Shown here piece after piece: positions 1 through 7,492 of a stretch of DNA of 40,936 bases (positions are counted from its first letter, which is position 1; each line of letters begins with the position of its first letter). Below the pieces are notes generated by a model that saw only the letters and a program-made list of their open reading frames with translations, was not told the DNA's origin and searched no databases. This stretch comes from Oscillospiraceae bacterium. GTDB lineage: Bacteria; Bacillota; Clostridia; Saccharofermentanales; Saccharofermentanaceae. Both the position numbers and the translations under genes were made by a program. The stretch is taken from NCBI GenBank assembly GCA_902776845.1, contig CACYRM010000040.1, forward strand, positions 1 to 40,936, in the 5' to 3' direction.

Positions 1-497
1 TCGAGGTTTGAGAGAGGCTCGTCCATGAGGAAGACCTTAGGGTCACGAACGATAGCACGACCGAGAGCAACTCTCTGACGCTGACCACCGGAGAGAGCCT
101 TAGGCTTTCTGTCGAGGAGATGCTCGATCTCAAGGATCTTAGCTGCTTCCTGAACACGGCGGTTGATCTCATCCTTAGGCATCTTTCTGAGCTTAAGTGC
201 GAATGCCATGTTGTCGCGAACGGACATATGAGGATACAAAGCGTAGTTCTGGAAAACCATCGCGATGTCTCTGTCCTTAGGGAGTACGTCGTTTACGCAA
301 CGATCGTCAATGTAAATCTCACCTTCTGAAATATCTTCGAGACCAGCGAGCATACGGAGAGTTGTTGACTTACCGCATCCTGAAGGTCCTACGAGGATAA
401 CGAATTCCTTATCTGCTACGTCAAGATTGAAATCTGAAACTGCAACTACGCCGCCCTCATACTTTTTGTAAACGTGCTGGAAAGATAAACTTGCCAT
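1..497 (-). CDS. ugpC: Sugar ABC transporter ATP-binding protein, MsmX/UgpC type (partial)
   Basis: Cytoplasmic ATPase subunit that powers carbohydrate ABC importers. The first 165 residues are present; the C-terminus lies beyond the left edge. Visible motifs are Walker [10 protein letters not shown] at residues 37-45, a Q-loop in [10 protein letters not shown], the signature LSGGQRQR followed by [11 protein letters not shown], and Walker [11 protein letters not shown] just before the edge. The C-terminal regulatory domain that separates MsmX/UgpC/MalK from other ATPases is not in the window, so the subfamily rests on the close match of the N-terminal half. The start at 497 has GGAGG about ten bases upstream. 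No permease genes are visible beside it; the MalF/MalG genes at the far right edge also lack an ATPase, so this could be a shared, multitask ATPase as MsmX is in Bacillus. That link is inference. Confidence 0.93.
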   Translation of the reverse strand, partial: MASLSFQHVYKKYEGGVVAVSDFNLDVADKEFVILVGPSGCGKSTTLRMLAGLEDISEGEIYIDDRCVNDVLPKDRDIAMVFQNYALYPHMSVRDNMAFALKLRKMPKDEINRRVQEAAKILEIEHLLDRKPKALSGGQRQRVALGRAIVRDPKVFLMDEPLSNL

Positions 498-538
498 ATC
501 TAATTAACCTCCAAATTGTGCCCACCCGAAAAGAGGGC

Positions 539-563
539 TTGATAACTATGAGAATAGTATCAA
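539..563. promoter_or_regulatory. Imperfect inverted repeat upstream of the MsmX-type ATPase gene
   Basis: An 11-base arm at 539-549 (TTGATAACTAT) faces a 10-base arm at 554-563 (ATAGTATCAA) across GAGA, with one bulged base. It lies about 40 bases upstream of the ATPase start, in its probable leader or promoter. It could be an operator or an mRNA hairpin; no regulator can be named. The rest of 564-868 is AT-rich and I see no gene or clear signal in it. Confidence 0.3.
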
Positions 564-868
564 AACGATATTTTCTTTACTATATGACACATTTCCCAAA
601 AATAGTTTTGCTAATTTGGCATAGTAATTTCCGTTGCTTGTTAAATATATCAATTAGCTCGGAAGTATTTTGTGTGTGTTGTACAAGAAAAAGCGGCAAA
701 AGCAATAATTTAAGGCATTTTTCGGTTCTTCCGGAATTGTGCAATCTATCTCAGAGGGTCCGAAAATTGTCTGAATAAAATTACTTTTTGATTACCAAAA
801 CCCGGTAAGCATGTCCTTACAGGCTTATTAAGGTATTATGCGGGAAGGATCCCCCGTCATATATTTAA

Positions 869-929
869 TGTAATTATTTATGCATTATTTTGTTGACTTT
901 TGAATATTTATGCATTATATTGCATAAAT
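869..929 (+). promoter_or_regulatory. Candidate ArgR operator (two ARG-box-like repeats) before argC
   Basis: A 14-base direct repeat, TATTTATGCATTAT, occurs at 875-888 and 905-918, exactly 30 bases apart. The second copy lies in an 18-base ARG-box-like site at 899-916 (TGAAT, four A/T bases, ATGCA), which agrees with the Bacillus-type ArgR/AhrC consensus; the first copy (869-886) has two mismatches in its left half. A further dyad, ATTTATGCA at 906-914 and TGCATAAAT at 921-929, spans the -10 box. Binding here would block RNA polymerase, as expected for arginine repression. The regulator gene is not in the window. Confidence 0.72.
893..921 (+). promoter_or_regulatory. Sigma-A-type promoter of the arg operon
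   Basis: -35 TTGACT at 893-898, a 17-base spacer, and -10 TATATT at 916-921; transcription should start near 928. The leader carries a small hairpin (AGGCGG at 939-944 with CCGCCT at 952-957) shortly before the GGAGG ribosome site at 963-967. Confidence 0.75.
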
Positions 930-975
930 CACACATCAAGGCGGGTATTATCCGCCTGAACCGGAGGCAGTATAA

Positions 976-2052
976 ATGGCATTTGAAGAATCTGTTAAGT
1001 ATGTATCTATTATAGGATCAACAGGATATGTGGGAGCCGAACTCGTGCGCGGGTTTGCCGGTCACCCTTTCTTCAGATTCCGCCATCTTACAAGCCAGAC
1101 ATTCGCGGGCAAAGCTTATTCGGAGATCTATCCGGAATTCAGGGGCATTGTCGATAATCTCTGCGAGGATCTTCCTTATGCCGAAGTCGCAAAGGATTCC
1201 GATCTCGTTATCACGGCTCTTCCCCACGGCGTATCCGCAAAGATCGTACCCGAACTCCTTGCGGAAGGTGTAAAGGTTATAGATCACAGCGGCGATTTCA
1301 GGTATAAGGATCTTGCCACATATGAAAGTTCGTATAAACTCACCCATCCCAATCCGGATCTTCTGAAGGATGCCGTATACGGACTGCCCGAATTCTACAG
1401 GGAGCAGCTTAAGACCGCTCATCTTGTGGCCAATCCCGGCTGCTATCCCACATGTTCACTGGTCGCGCTGGCACCTTTTCTCAAGGCTCACCTCATCGAA
1501 GAGGATTCGATAATCATCGATGCCACATCCGGAGTCAGCGGCGCGGGAAGAAAAACGGATCTCGCTTACGCATTCTGTGAACTGGACGAATCCTTCAAGC
1601 CTTACGGCGCTGTCGGACACCGTCACACAACCGAGATCTCAGAGCAGTGCTCCTTCCTTGCCGGAAAGAATCCAGGAGATATCAAGGTCACATTCACTCC
1701 ACATCTCGCTCCCTTCAAACGCGGAATGCTCGCAAGCATCTATGCGAAGCCTTCAAAGGAATTCACTGATGTGTCATCCGAAAAGATCAACGCTATATAT
1801 AAGGATTATTATAAGGATGAGACATTCGTTAGAGTCCTTCCCGTAAAGACCCTTCCGGATATAAAGGCCGTAGCCTGTTCAAACTATATAGACGTAAACG
1901 GCGTTTTCGATCCCGACACGGGAATCATCAAGCTCTTCACGGCTCAGGATAATCTCGGAAAAGGCGCGGCTCTTCAGGCAATACAGGCAGCAAACGTAAT
2001 GTTCGGTTTCGATGAGACATCCGGACTTAAGAATATTGTAAGAGGTATCTGA
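976..2052 (+). CDS. argC: N-acetyl-gamma-glutamyl-phosphate reductase
   Basis: Cytoplasmic NADPH-dependent reductase that turns N-acetylglutamyl-5-phosphate into the semialdehyde, the third step of ornithine synthesis. The 358-residue length is normal for the family. The N-terminal nucleotide-binding loop GSTGYVG is at residues 14-20 and the catalytic cysteine is Cys156 in NPGCYPT. The region [10 protein letters not shown] and the later GHRHTTE stretch also fit the family. The start has GGAGG nine bases upstream. It is the first gene of the arg operon, with argB beginning two bases after its stop, and should be controlled by the ARG-box promoter at 893-921. Confidence 0.97.
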   Translation: MAFEESVKYVSIIGSTGYVGAELVRGFAGHPFFRFRHLTSQTFAGKAYSEIYPEFRGIVDNLCEDLPYAEVAKDSDLVITALPHGVSAKIVPELLAEGVKVIDHSGDFRYKDLATYESSYKLTHPNPDLLKDAVYGLPEFYREQLKTAHLVANPGCYPTCSLVALAPFLKAHLIEEDSIIIDATSGVSGAGRKTDLAYAFCELDESFKPYGAVGHRHTTEISEQCSFLAGKNPGDIKVTFTPHLAPFKRGMLASIYAKPSKEFTDVSSEKINAIYKDYYKDETFVRVLPVKTLPDIKAVACSNYIDVNGVFDPDTGIIKLFTAQDNLGKGAALQAIQAANVMFGFDETSGLKNIVRGI

Positions 2053-2054
2053 CC

Positions 2055-2999
2055 ATGGCAGGCAATAAAGAGAACCCCGTTATCACGGGTGATATGAAGA
2101 ACAACGTTGACAGGGCATCGATCCTTATAGAGTCTCTCCCCTACATCAGGAAGATGAGAGGTCAGACCTTCGTTATCAAGTATGGCGGAAATGCCATGAT
2201 CAATGAGGAACTGAAGCAGTCTGTCATGGACGATATCACTCTTCTTAAATATATCGGCATTAACCCCGTTATCGTTCACGGCGGCGGACCCGACATCAGC
2301 GACATGCTCAAAAAGGTCAACAAGGAATCACACTTCGTTAACGGCCTAAGATATACAGACGATGAGACAATGGGTTATGCCCAGATGGTCCTTATCGGCA
2401 AGACAAATAAAGATATCGTTTCCACTCTCTGCGGAAAAGGCGCAAAGGCTATCGGTATCTCCGGTATTGACGGCAACCTCATTGAAGCCGAGAAGATGAC
2501 CGAGGATGCTGAAGGCAACGCCATCGATATCGGTTATGTCGGCAGGATCAAAAAGATCAATACCAAGGTCATATCCATGCTCGCAAACGACGAGTACATC
2601 CCGGTCATCGCGCCTATCGGTGTCGGGAAAAACGGCGAGAGCTACAACATAAACGCAGATACTGTCGCGGCAGAAGTCGCGGTAGCATTGGGCGCATCCA
2701 AGCTCATCACTCTGACTGACGTCGGCGGCGTATTAAGAAAGCTCGAAGACGGATCAGACTATATCATCCCCGTATTGGATGAGAAGGATATCAGTGATCT
2801 CGTTAACGAGGGAATAATCAGCGGAGGAATGATCCCCAAGATCGAAGGATGTCTTGATACGGTATTGCGGGGTGTCGACAGAGCCCACATAATAGATGGC
2901 AGGATACCTCATTCGATCATCCTCGAGACATTTACCAAGAACGGTATCGGAACAATGATAGTAAAGGAGAAGAAAGAACACTATGAGTATAGAAAATGA
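2055..2999 (+). CDS. argB: Acetylglutamate kinase
   Basis: Phosphorylates N-acetylglutamate with ATP, the second step of ornithine synthesis and often the point of arginine feedback. The 314-residue protein shows the amino-acid-kinase fold: KYGGNAM at residues 42-48, HGGGPD at 75-80, and later [12 protein letters not shown] and LTDVGGV segments typical of ArgB. An N-terminal stretch of about 25 residues precedes the fold, resembling the N-terminal helix of arginine-sensitive, hexameric ArgB; arginine feedback is therefore plausible but unproven. The gene starts two bases after argC and its last 17 bases overlap argD, so translation is probably coupled. Confidence 0.97.
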   Translation: MAGNKENPVITGDMKNNVDRASILIESLPYIRKMRGQTFVIKYGGNAMINEELKQSVMDDITLLKYIGINPVIVHGGGPDISDMLKKVNKESHFVNGLRYTDDETMGYAQMVLIGKTNKDIVSTLCGKGAKAIGISGIDGNLIEAEKMTEDAEGNAIDIGYVGRIKKINTKVISMLANDEYIPVIAPIGVGKNGESYNINADTVAAEVAVALGASKLITLTDVGGVLRKLEDGSDYIIPVLDEKDISDLVNEGIISGGMIPKIEGCLDTVLRGVDRAHIIDGRIPHSIILETFTKNGIGTMIVKEKKEHYEYRK

Positions 3000-4350
3000 C
3001 CTTTCCCTGATAATGGATTATGACAAGAACTACTGCCTTCAGGTATTTAATCTCCTTCCTGTAGCCTTTGTTAAGGGGCGCGGCTGCTATCTCTACGATA
3101 CCGGCGGAAGAAAATACCTCGATATGATAGGCGGAATCGCGGTCAACAGCCTTGGCTACGGCCATCCCAAGCTCACCTCGGCAATTTCATCACAGGCAAA
3201 GAATCTCATCCATGCCTGCAACTACTATTACATACCCCAGAAGGCCGAACTGGCTTACAGACTCTGCCGCGCAAGCTTCGCGGACAAGGTTTTCTTCTGC
3301 AATTCCGGAGCCGAGGCAAACGAAGCTGCCATTAAACTCGCAAGAGGATATTTCTATTATAAGGATATAAAGAAATACGAGATCATTACCGCGGATATGA
3401 GTTTCCACGGAAGGACCATGGGAACCATCGCGGCAACAGGTCAGGCAAAATTCTCAATACCTTTCGAGCCCGGTGTTCCCGGATTCGTTCACGTTCCCTT
3501 CAACGATATCGATGCGTTGATCCAGGCCGTTAATCCGCGCACCGCAGCTGTAATGCTCGAGCTGATCCAGGGCGAGAGCGGTGTTCATCCCGCCGATCTC
3601 GAATACATCCAGGCTGTAAGAAAACTCTGCAACGAAAAGGGCATCCTCCTTATCATCGACGAAGTACAGACAGGTGTGGGACGTACCGGCAAGATGTTCT
3701 GTTACCAGAATTACGGCGTAACACCCGACATAATGACTCTTGCCAAAGGTCTCGGCGGCGGTGTCCCAATAGGAGCCATGCTCACGACAAACGAAGTCGC
3801 CACAGGCATGAGACCCGGAGACCACGGATCGACATTCGGCGGCAATCCTCTCGCATGCGCTGCGGGAAATGCCGTTATGGAAACGATCGAGGACCAGGGC
3901 ATCATCGACAACGTAAGAGAAGTAAGCGATGAACTTTTCGAGAAACTCAACAAGCTCAGATCCAAATACAACTGCATCCGTTCAGTAAGAGGCAAGGGTC
4001 TTCTTATCGGTATAGAATTCGATGACACTATCACCGCGCAGGGAATGCGTGAACAGCTTTTCTCGATGGGTATTCTGGTAAGCGCGATCGGCAAGACCAC
4101 GATAAGACTCGCGCCGCCGCTTATCATCACAAAGTCCCAGGCAGGCCAGTTCGTAAAAGCACTCGAAAAGATACTGAAGACAGTCTCGGGACCCCGGGGA
4201 GTTCTCGGAAGACTCAAGGAGGCTTTCCCTTCAAAGAAGGATATCAAGGATAAAGCTGCCGTTGTCGGCAATGCCAAGATCGATAAGCTCGATGAGGCGG
4301 GACTTACAGGCGGTCCGGATCTGGACATCATCGATGAAGACGGTGAATAA
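2983..4350 (+). CDS. argD: Acetylornithine aminotransferase with C-terminal extension
   Basis: PLP-dependent class III aminotransferase that makes N-acetylornithine from the semialdehyde and glutamate. Visible family features are [15 protein letters not shown] near residues 107-121, Asp226-Glu227 in [13 protein letters not shown], the PLP lysine Lys255 in LAKGLGGG, and the [14 protein letters not shown] stretch at 281-294. The catalytic domain ends near residue 400, the usual family length. About 52 further residues, ending in a very acidic stretch, have no counterpart in ordinary ArgD. The start overlaps the end of argB, with AAAGGAG 13 bases upstream. A second in-frame ATG at residue 11 is a less likely start. 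Confidence 0.95.
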   Translation: MSIENDLSLIMDYDKNYCLQVFNLLPVAFVKGRGCYLYDTGGRKYLDMIGGIAVNSLGYGHPKLTSAISSQAKNLIHACNYYYIPQKAELAYRLCRASFADKVFFCNSGAEANEAAIKLARGYFYYKDIKKYEIITADMSFHGRTMGTIAATGQAKFSIPFEPGVPGFVHVPFNDIDALIQAVNPRTAAVMLELIQGESGVHPADLEYIQAVRKLCNEKGILLIIDEVQTGVGRTGKMFCYQNYGVTPDIMTLAKGLGGGVPIGAMLTTNEVATGMRPGDHGSTFGGNPLACAAGNAVMETIEDQGIIDNVREVSDELFEKLNKLRSKYNCIRSVRGKGLLIGIEFDDTITAQGMREQLFSMGILVSAIGKTTIRLAPPLIITKSQAGQFVKALEKILKTVSGPRGVLGRLKEAFPSKKDIKDKAAVVGNAKIDKLDEAGLTGGPDLDIIDEDGE

Positions 4351-4370
4351 GAGATTAAGGAGTATATAAA

Positions 4371-5294
4371 ATGAAGCACTATATTGATTTCCACAGGGAC
4401 GTAAGTTTTGAAGATCTTGATTATCTTCTTGATACGGCAATAGATCTGAAGGCAAAGACCAAAGCGGGCATAGAGCATCACCTCTTAAAGGGAAAGTCTC
4501 TCGCCATGATCTTTACAAAGTCTTCCACGAGAACAAGAGTCTCCTTTGAAGTCGGAATGTACCAGCTGGGCGGTCAGGCTCTCTTCCTGAGCAACAATGA
4601 CATCCAGATCGGCAGAGGCGAGACCATTTATGACACCGCCAACGTATTGTCCGGAATGGTCGACGGCATCATGATCAGGACCTTCAAGCATCAGGATGTA
4701 CAGGACCTCGCAGACTACGGAAAGATTCCTGTCATCAACGGTCTTACCGACGACCAGCACCCTACACAGGTTCTGGCTGACCTCCTTACCATCAAGGAGC
4801 ACAAGGGCACGCTTAAGGGTCTTAAGATGGCTTACCTGGGCGACGGAAACAACATGGCCAATTCCCTTCTCCACGCATGCGCGAAGGCCGGAATGGACAT
4901 CTCCGTTGCAAGCCCCAAGGATTACACATGCCCTGAAAAGTATGTTATCGAAGCCAATGAAGACGCAAAGGTTACAGGCTCAAAGGTTGTTATGACCGAG
5001 GATCCTTTCGAAGCGGCAGAAGGCGCTGACGTTATCTATACCGATACATGGACATCCATGGGTCAGGAAGCGGAGAAGGCCAAGAGAGTCGAGATATTCA
5101 AGAACTATCAGGTCAACTCAAAGATCATGGGCGTTGCTCACAAGGATGCAATCTTCATGCACTGCCTCCCTGCTTACAGAGGCTATGAGGTCACCGAAGA
5201 TGTTATCGACGGACCCCAGAGTGTCGTTTTCGATGAGGCGGAGAACAGACTTCATGCTCACAAGGCTATCCTTGTAAACTGTTTTCTTAACTGA
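4371..5294 (+). CDS. argF: Ornithine carbamoyltransferase
   Basis: Condenses ornithine and carbamoyl phosphate to citrulline. The 307-residue protein carries the carbamoyl-phosphate loop STRTR at residues 52-56, HPTQ at 130-133, the ornithine-side motif DTWTSMG at 225-231, and the catalytic HCLPAYRG at 264-271; HCLP with SMG distinguishes it from aspartate carbamoyltransferase. The spacer after argD contains AAGGAG, giving a good ribosome site. Its stop overlaps the start of the downstream GNAT gene. argG and argH, needed to reach arginine, are not in this window. Confidence 0.97.
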   Translation: MKHYIDFHRDVSFEDLDYLLDTAIDLKAKTKAGIEHHLLKGKSLAMIFTKSSTRTRVSFEVGMYQLGGQALFLSNNDIQIGRGETIYDTANVLSGMVDGIMIRTFKHQDVQDLADYGKIPVINGLTDDQHPTQVLADLLTIKEHKGTLKGLKMAYLGDGNNMANSLLHACAKAGMDISVASPKDYTCPEKYVIEANEDAKVTGSKVVMTEDPFEAAEGADVIYTDTWTSMGQEAEKAKRVEIFKNYQVNSKIMGVAHKDAIFMHCLPAYRGYEVTEDVIDGPQSVVFDEAENRLHAHKAILVNCFLN

Positions 5295-5833
5295 TGAAAA
5301 ATGATTCCTCTATAAGGATCGCCGGCATATCAGATGCCGCTGAAGTATCGCGCCTTTTAAAAAGCGCGATGCTTACATATTGCGCGGATTCGGGGATATC
5401 TGCTTCCCTCCTCGAAGCTATGACGGAGAGTGTCGAAAGCGTCGCCGACAGGATAGCAAAACAGACCTGTCTTGTGGCTGAGTGCGACGGCAAGATAGTC
5501 GGGACCATCTGCATAAAACCTGTCGATAACCCGCTGGTCTACAGCTTTTCCGGTAAGACATTCAGATTTCTTGAGGATGCGGGGAAATCCTTCTACATCT
5601 CAAGATTTGCGGTCAGACAGCGCTTCAGAAAATCCGGTCTTGGCATAGATCTTATTAACAAAGCCATGGAGATTGCCAAAAACGAAGGAGCCGTATGCGT
5701 GCTCCTTCATTCAGCGGCAACTAATAAGAATATGGTGGAATTCTACGGAAAACGCGGATTTGAACTGATAGATTCGGAGAACTCGCGCGGTTACATGCGA
5801 GGACTTTTCGCTTACAGATCAGATAGTCTTTGA
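5294..5833 (+). CDS. GNAT-family N-acetyltransferase, last gene of the arg operon
   Basis: A single-domain acetyltransferase of 179 residues. The acetyl-CoA motif is recognisable as RFRKSGLGIDLI near residues 116-127, preceded by the beta-strand YISRFAVRQ and followed by a C-terminal NMVEFYGKRGFE segment typical of GNAT enzymes. Its start overlaps the argF stop (TGATG), so it is translationally coupled to an arginine gene. The window has no argJ and no classic argA, so this protein is a candidate for making N-acetylglutamate, as short GNAT-only synthases do in some bacteria. That is a context inference; the substrate cannot be read from sequence. Its 3' end overlaps the 3' end of ispE on the other strand by 15 bases. 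Confidence 0.88.
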   Translation: MKNDSSIRIAGISDAAEVSRLLKSAMLTYCADSGISASLLEAMTESVESVADRIAKQTCLVAECDGKIVGTICIKPVDNPLVYSFSGKTFRFLEDAGKSFYISRFAVRQRFRKSGLGIDLINKAMEIAKNEGAVCVLLHSAATNKNMVEFYGKRGFELIDSENSRGYMRGLFAYRSDSL

Positions 5834-6769
5834 GGCGAATACCTCACAGCAGGAAAATGCAGGATCATTCCTGATCTGTCCGTAAGCCGCATCCCTGGTC
5901 TCCTCATCCTTATACATCGCGAAAACAGCGCTTCCGGAACCTGTCATACGGCTGAATACGGCTCCGGTGGCAAGCAGCGCTTCCCTGGCCGTCCTGATCT
6001 CGGGGACCTTCTCCATAGACGGCCATTCAAGATCATTCATAAGCAGATCATCACCTTTAAGGAATCTCTCCAGAGGTGCGGCTGAAGTGTCGTTCAGCGA
6101 TCTAATAAAAGATGCATACCTGTCTTCATTGAACTCCGGCAAAGGTTTACTGTCAACCGCGCGGAAACATTCAGGTGTTGAACATCCCTTTGACGGCTTT
6201 ACGATAAGAAGCGGGATCCCGGAAAGGGGCTCAAGCTGGTCAATGTCTTCCCCCATGCTCTCGCAGAGGCACGTTCCGCCGTAAAGGAAGAACGGAACAT
6301 CGGCACCGACATTCACGGCAAGCTGATTAAGTTCCTCATCTGTAAACGGATTTCCGAAATGCTCCTGGAGCACCATCAGCGTGGCTGCCGCATCAGAACT
6401 TCCCCCGCCCATTCCGGACTCGGAAGGAATGACCTTGGTAAGAACTATTTCAATATTGGGGAAAAGACCCTTTTTCCACAGCCGGGCATCAGGAACAGAA
6501 CTGTCTGACGAAGCCTTCTTGCGGAGCGAGGAGAAAAATCTGTCTCTTGCTTTTCTGCAAAGATTCTTCTCGGGATCGATATCATTGCGCCCGATGCATT
6601 TTATGTCAAAACCGTTCTCACGTTCAGGATGGACAGTAACAGTAATGGTATCCGCAAGATCGATCTCCTGCATTACCGAGTACAGGCTGTGATAACCGTT
6701 TGGAAGTATCCCGCGCACACGAAGGAAGAGATTCAATTTTGCGTTAGCTGTAATCTCATAGGAATCCAT
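5819..6769 (-). CDS. ispE: 4-diphosphocytidyl-2-C-methyl-D-erythritol kinase
   Basis: GHMP-family kinase of the non-mevalonate isoprenoid pathway; it phosphorylates CDP-methylerythritol with ATP. The N-terminal AKLNLFLRV segment and the GHMP loop SGMGGGSSDAAA are both clear, and the C-terminal MTGSGSAVF motif fits IspE. The longest reading frame begins with TTG at 6781, but that region contains GGAG at 6776-6779, which is correctly spaced (six bases) for the ATG at 6769. I therefore start there, giving 316 residues. Upstream on the same strand lies veg, as in Bacillus, where veg, a small spore-protein gene and ispE are neighbours; the spore-protein gene is absent here. Confidence 0.95.
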   Translation of the reverse strand: MDSYEITANAKLNLFLRVRGILPNGYHSLYSVMQEIDLADTITVTVHPERENGFDIKCIGRNDIDPEKNLCRKARDRFFSSLRKKASSDSSVPDARLWKKGLFPNIEIVLTKVIPSESGMGGGSSDAAATLMVLQEHFGNPFTDEELNQLAVNVGADVPFFLYGGTCLCESMGEDIDQLEPLSGIPLLIVKPSKGCSTPECFRAVDSKPLPEFNEDRYASFIRSLNDTSAAPLERFLKGDDLLMNDLEWPSMEKVPEIRTAREALLATGAVFSRMTGSGSAVFAMYKDEETRDAAYGQIRNDPAFSCCEVFASKTI

Positions 6770-6814
6770 AAGGCTCTCCAAAGGGTCGGCACACCTGTCG
6801 AATTTTATATAATA

Positions 6815-6844
6815 ATTTTATCTTATATTTCATTCTAAAATCAA
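6815..6844 (-). promoter_or_regulatory. Probable ispE promoter
   Basis: On the minus strand, -35 TTGATT (6844-6839), an 18-base spacer and -10 TAAAAT (6820-6815). It lies between the veg terminator and ispE, so ispE can be transcribed independently of veg. The AT-rich context makes other -10 choices possible. Confidence 0.4.
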
Positions 6845-6880
6845 ATATATATCTGTCAGTCCATGTTCCGAAACAACAAT

Positions 6881-6916
6881 AAAAAACTGTCAGAAACGGA
6901 ATTCCGTTCCTGACAG
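6881..6916 (-). terminator. Rho-independent terminator after veg
   Basis: The 30 bases at 6887-6916 form a near-perfect palindrome (CTGTCAG arms, one mismatch), followed on the minus strand by six T at 6886-6881. It sits 24 bases past the veg stop and separates veg from ispE. Confidence 0.85.
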
Positions 6917-6939
6917 CGCAATAAAAACTAAACAAAAAA

Positions 6940-7209
6940 TCAGACAGCTACTTCTTCCTGTGACTTCTCGGGCATAATGCCTACTCTTACAGTTCTTGTA
7001 AGAACATCAATATATGAGAAAGAAACGATCGACTGCTTTCCTGCCTCATTATCACAGAGCATCGTGAAGACATTGGGATAGCAGTGCTCTACTGTGCCGA
7101 TATAGGTGATGATCCTCTTGCGGCCGCCGTTGGTCTTGCAAACAATACGCTTGCCGATGAGCTCTTCAAATTTAGCTTTGCACATTTGCAGATCTGAGCT
7201 GATGATCAT
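6940..7209 (-). CDS. veg: Veg family protein
   Basis: Small protein of 89 residues in the Veg family, known in Bacillus subtilis as a highly transcribed gene affecting biofilm matrix gene expression. The match rests on GKRIVCKTNGGRKR, the central YPNVFTMLCD and the SFSYIDVLTRTV segment, which line up with B. subtilis Veg. A GTG at 7224 could extend it by five residues, but the G-rich ribosome site (7218-7226) lies right next to that codon and is correctly spaced for the ATG at 7209. It has its own promoter and terminator, so it is probably monocistronic. Synteny with ispE supports the identification. Its molecular function here is unknown. Confidence 0.88.
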   Translation of the reverse strand: MIISSDLQMCKAKFEELIGKRIVCKTNGGRKRIITYIGTVEHCYPNVFTMLCDNEAGKQSIVSFSYIDVLTRTVRVGIMPEKSQEEVAV

Positions 7210-7293
7210 ATTTATTACCCCCACCCGGAGAATAGATAAAAATATTTCAGTAATCTTAAAGGAACATTACAAAAATATTTCCAATATGCACCA

Positions 7294-7322
7294 ATGCTAA
7301 CATTTCCTTGATATATTGTCAA
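7294..7322 (-). promoter_or_regulatory. veg promoter
   Basis: On the minus strand, a perfect -35 TTGACA (7322-7317), a 17-base spacer and -10 TAGCAT (7299-7294). It gives a leader of about 80 bases before the veg start. Confidence 0.6.
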
Positions 7323-7342
7323 CGAAAAAACACAACATTTAG

Positions 7343-7380
7343 TAAAAAAATACCACGCTTTATACAAAATATAGTGGTAT
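7343..7380 (-). terminator. Minus-strand terminator upstream of the veg promoter
   Basis: The arms ATACCAC (7350-7356) and GTGGTAT (7374-7380), with an inner TATA/TATA pairing, are followed on the minus strand by a run of T at 7350-7343. It lies between two divergent genes, upstream of the veg promoter, so no coding transcript is expected to end here. It may stop antisense transcription coming out of the fhs region. Confidence 0.55.
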
Positions 7381-7442
7381 GTATATCAACGCAGATAATA
7401 ACCGCATTTTACACTTTTTCCCGTGATTGAAAAGCCCGTCTT

Positions 7443-7469
7443 TTTACAATACAATCGTATCCATATATT
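7443..7469 (+). promoter_or_regulatory. Possible fhs promoter
   Basis: TTTACA at 7443-7448 and TATATT at 7464-7469 are separated by only 15 bases, which is short. The position, about 25 bases before the fhs start, would leave a very short leader. Weak evidence; another start point further upstream is possible. Confidence 0.25.
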
Positions 7470-7492
7470 AAAACAGACAGGAGAGGACAGAT

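Noticed and set aside
491..778. 95-residue reading frame upstream of argC
   Set aside because: It starts inside the start region of the minus-strand ATPase gene, has unusual composition (many Cys, Phe, Ser), no ribosome site, and runs through the AT-rich divergent spacer.
3711..4481. 256-residue minus-strand frame across argD and argF
   Set aside because: It is antisense to two clear genes; its Ser/Pro-rich sequence is the usual shadow of their codon pattern.
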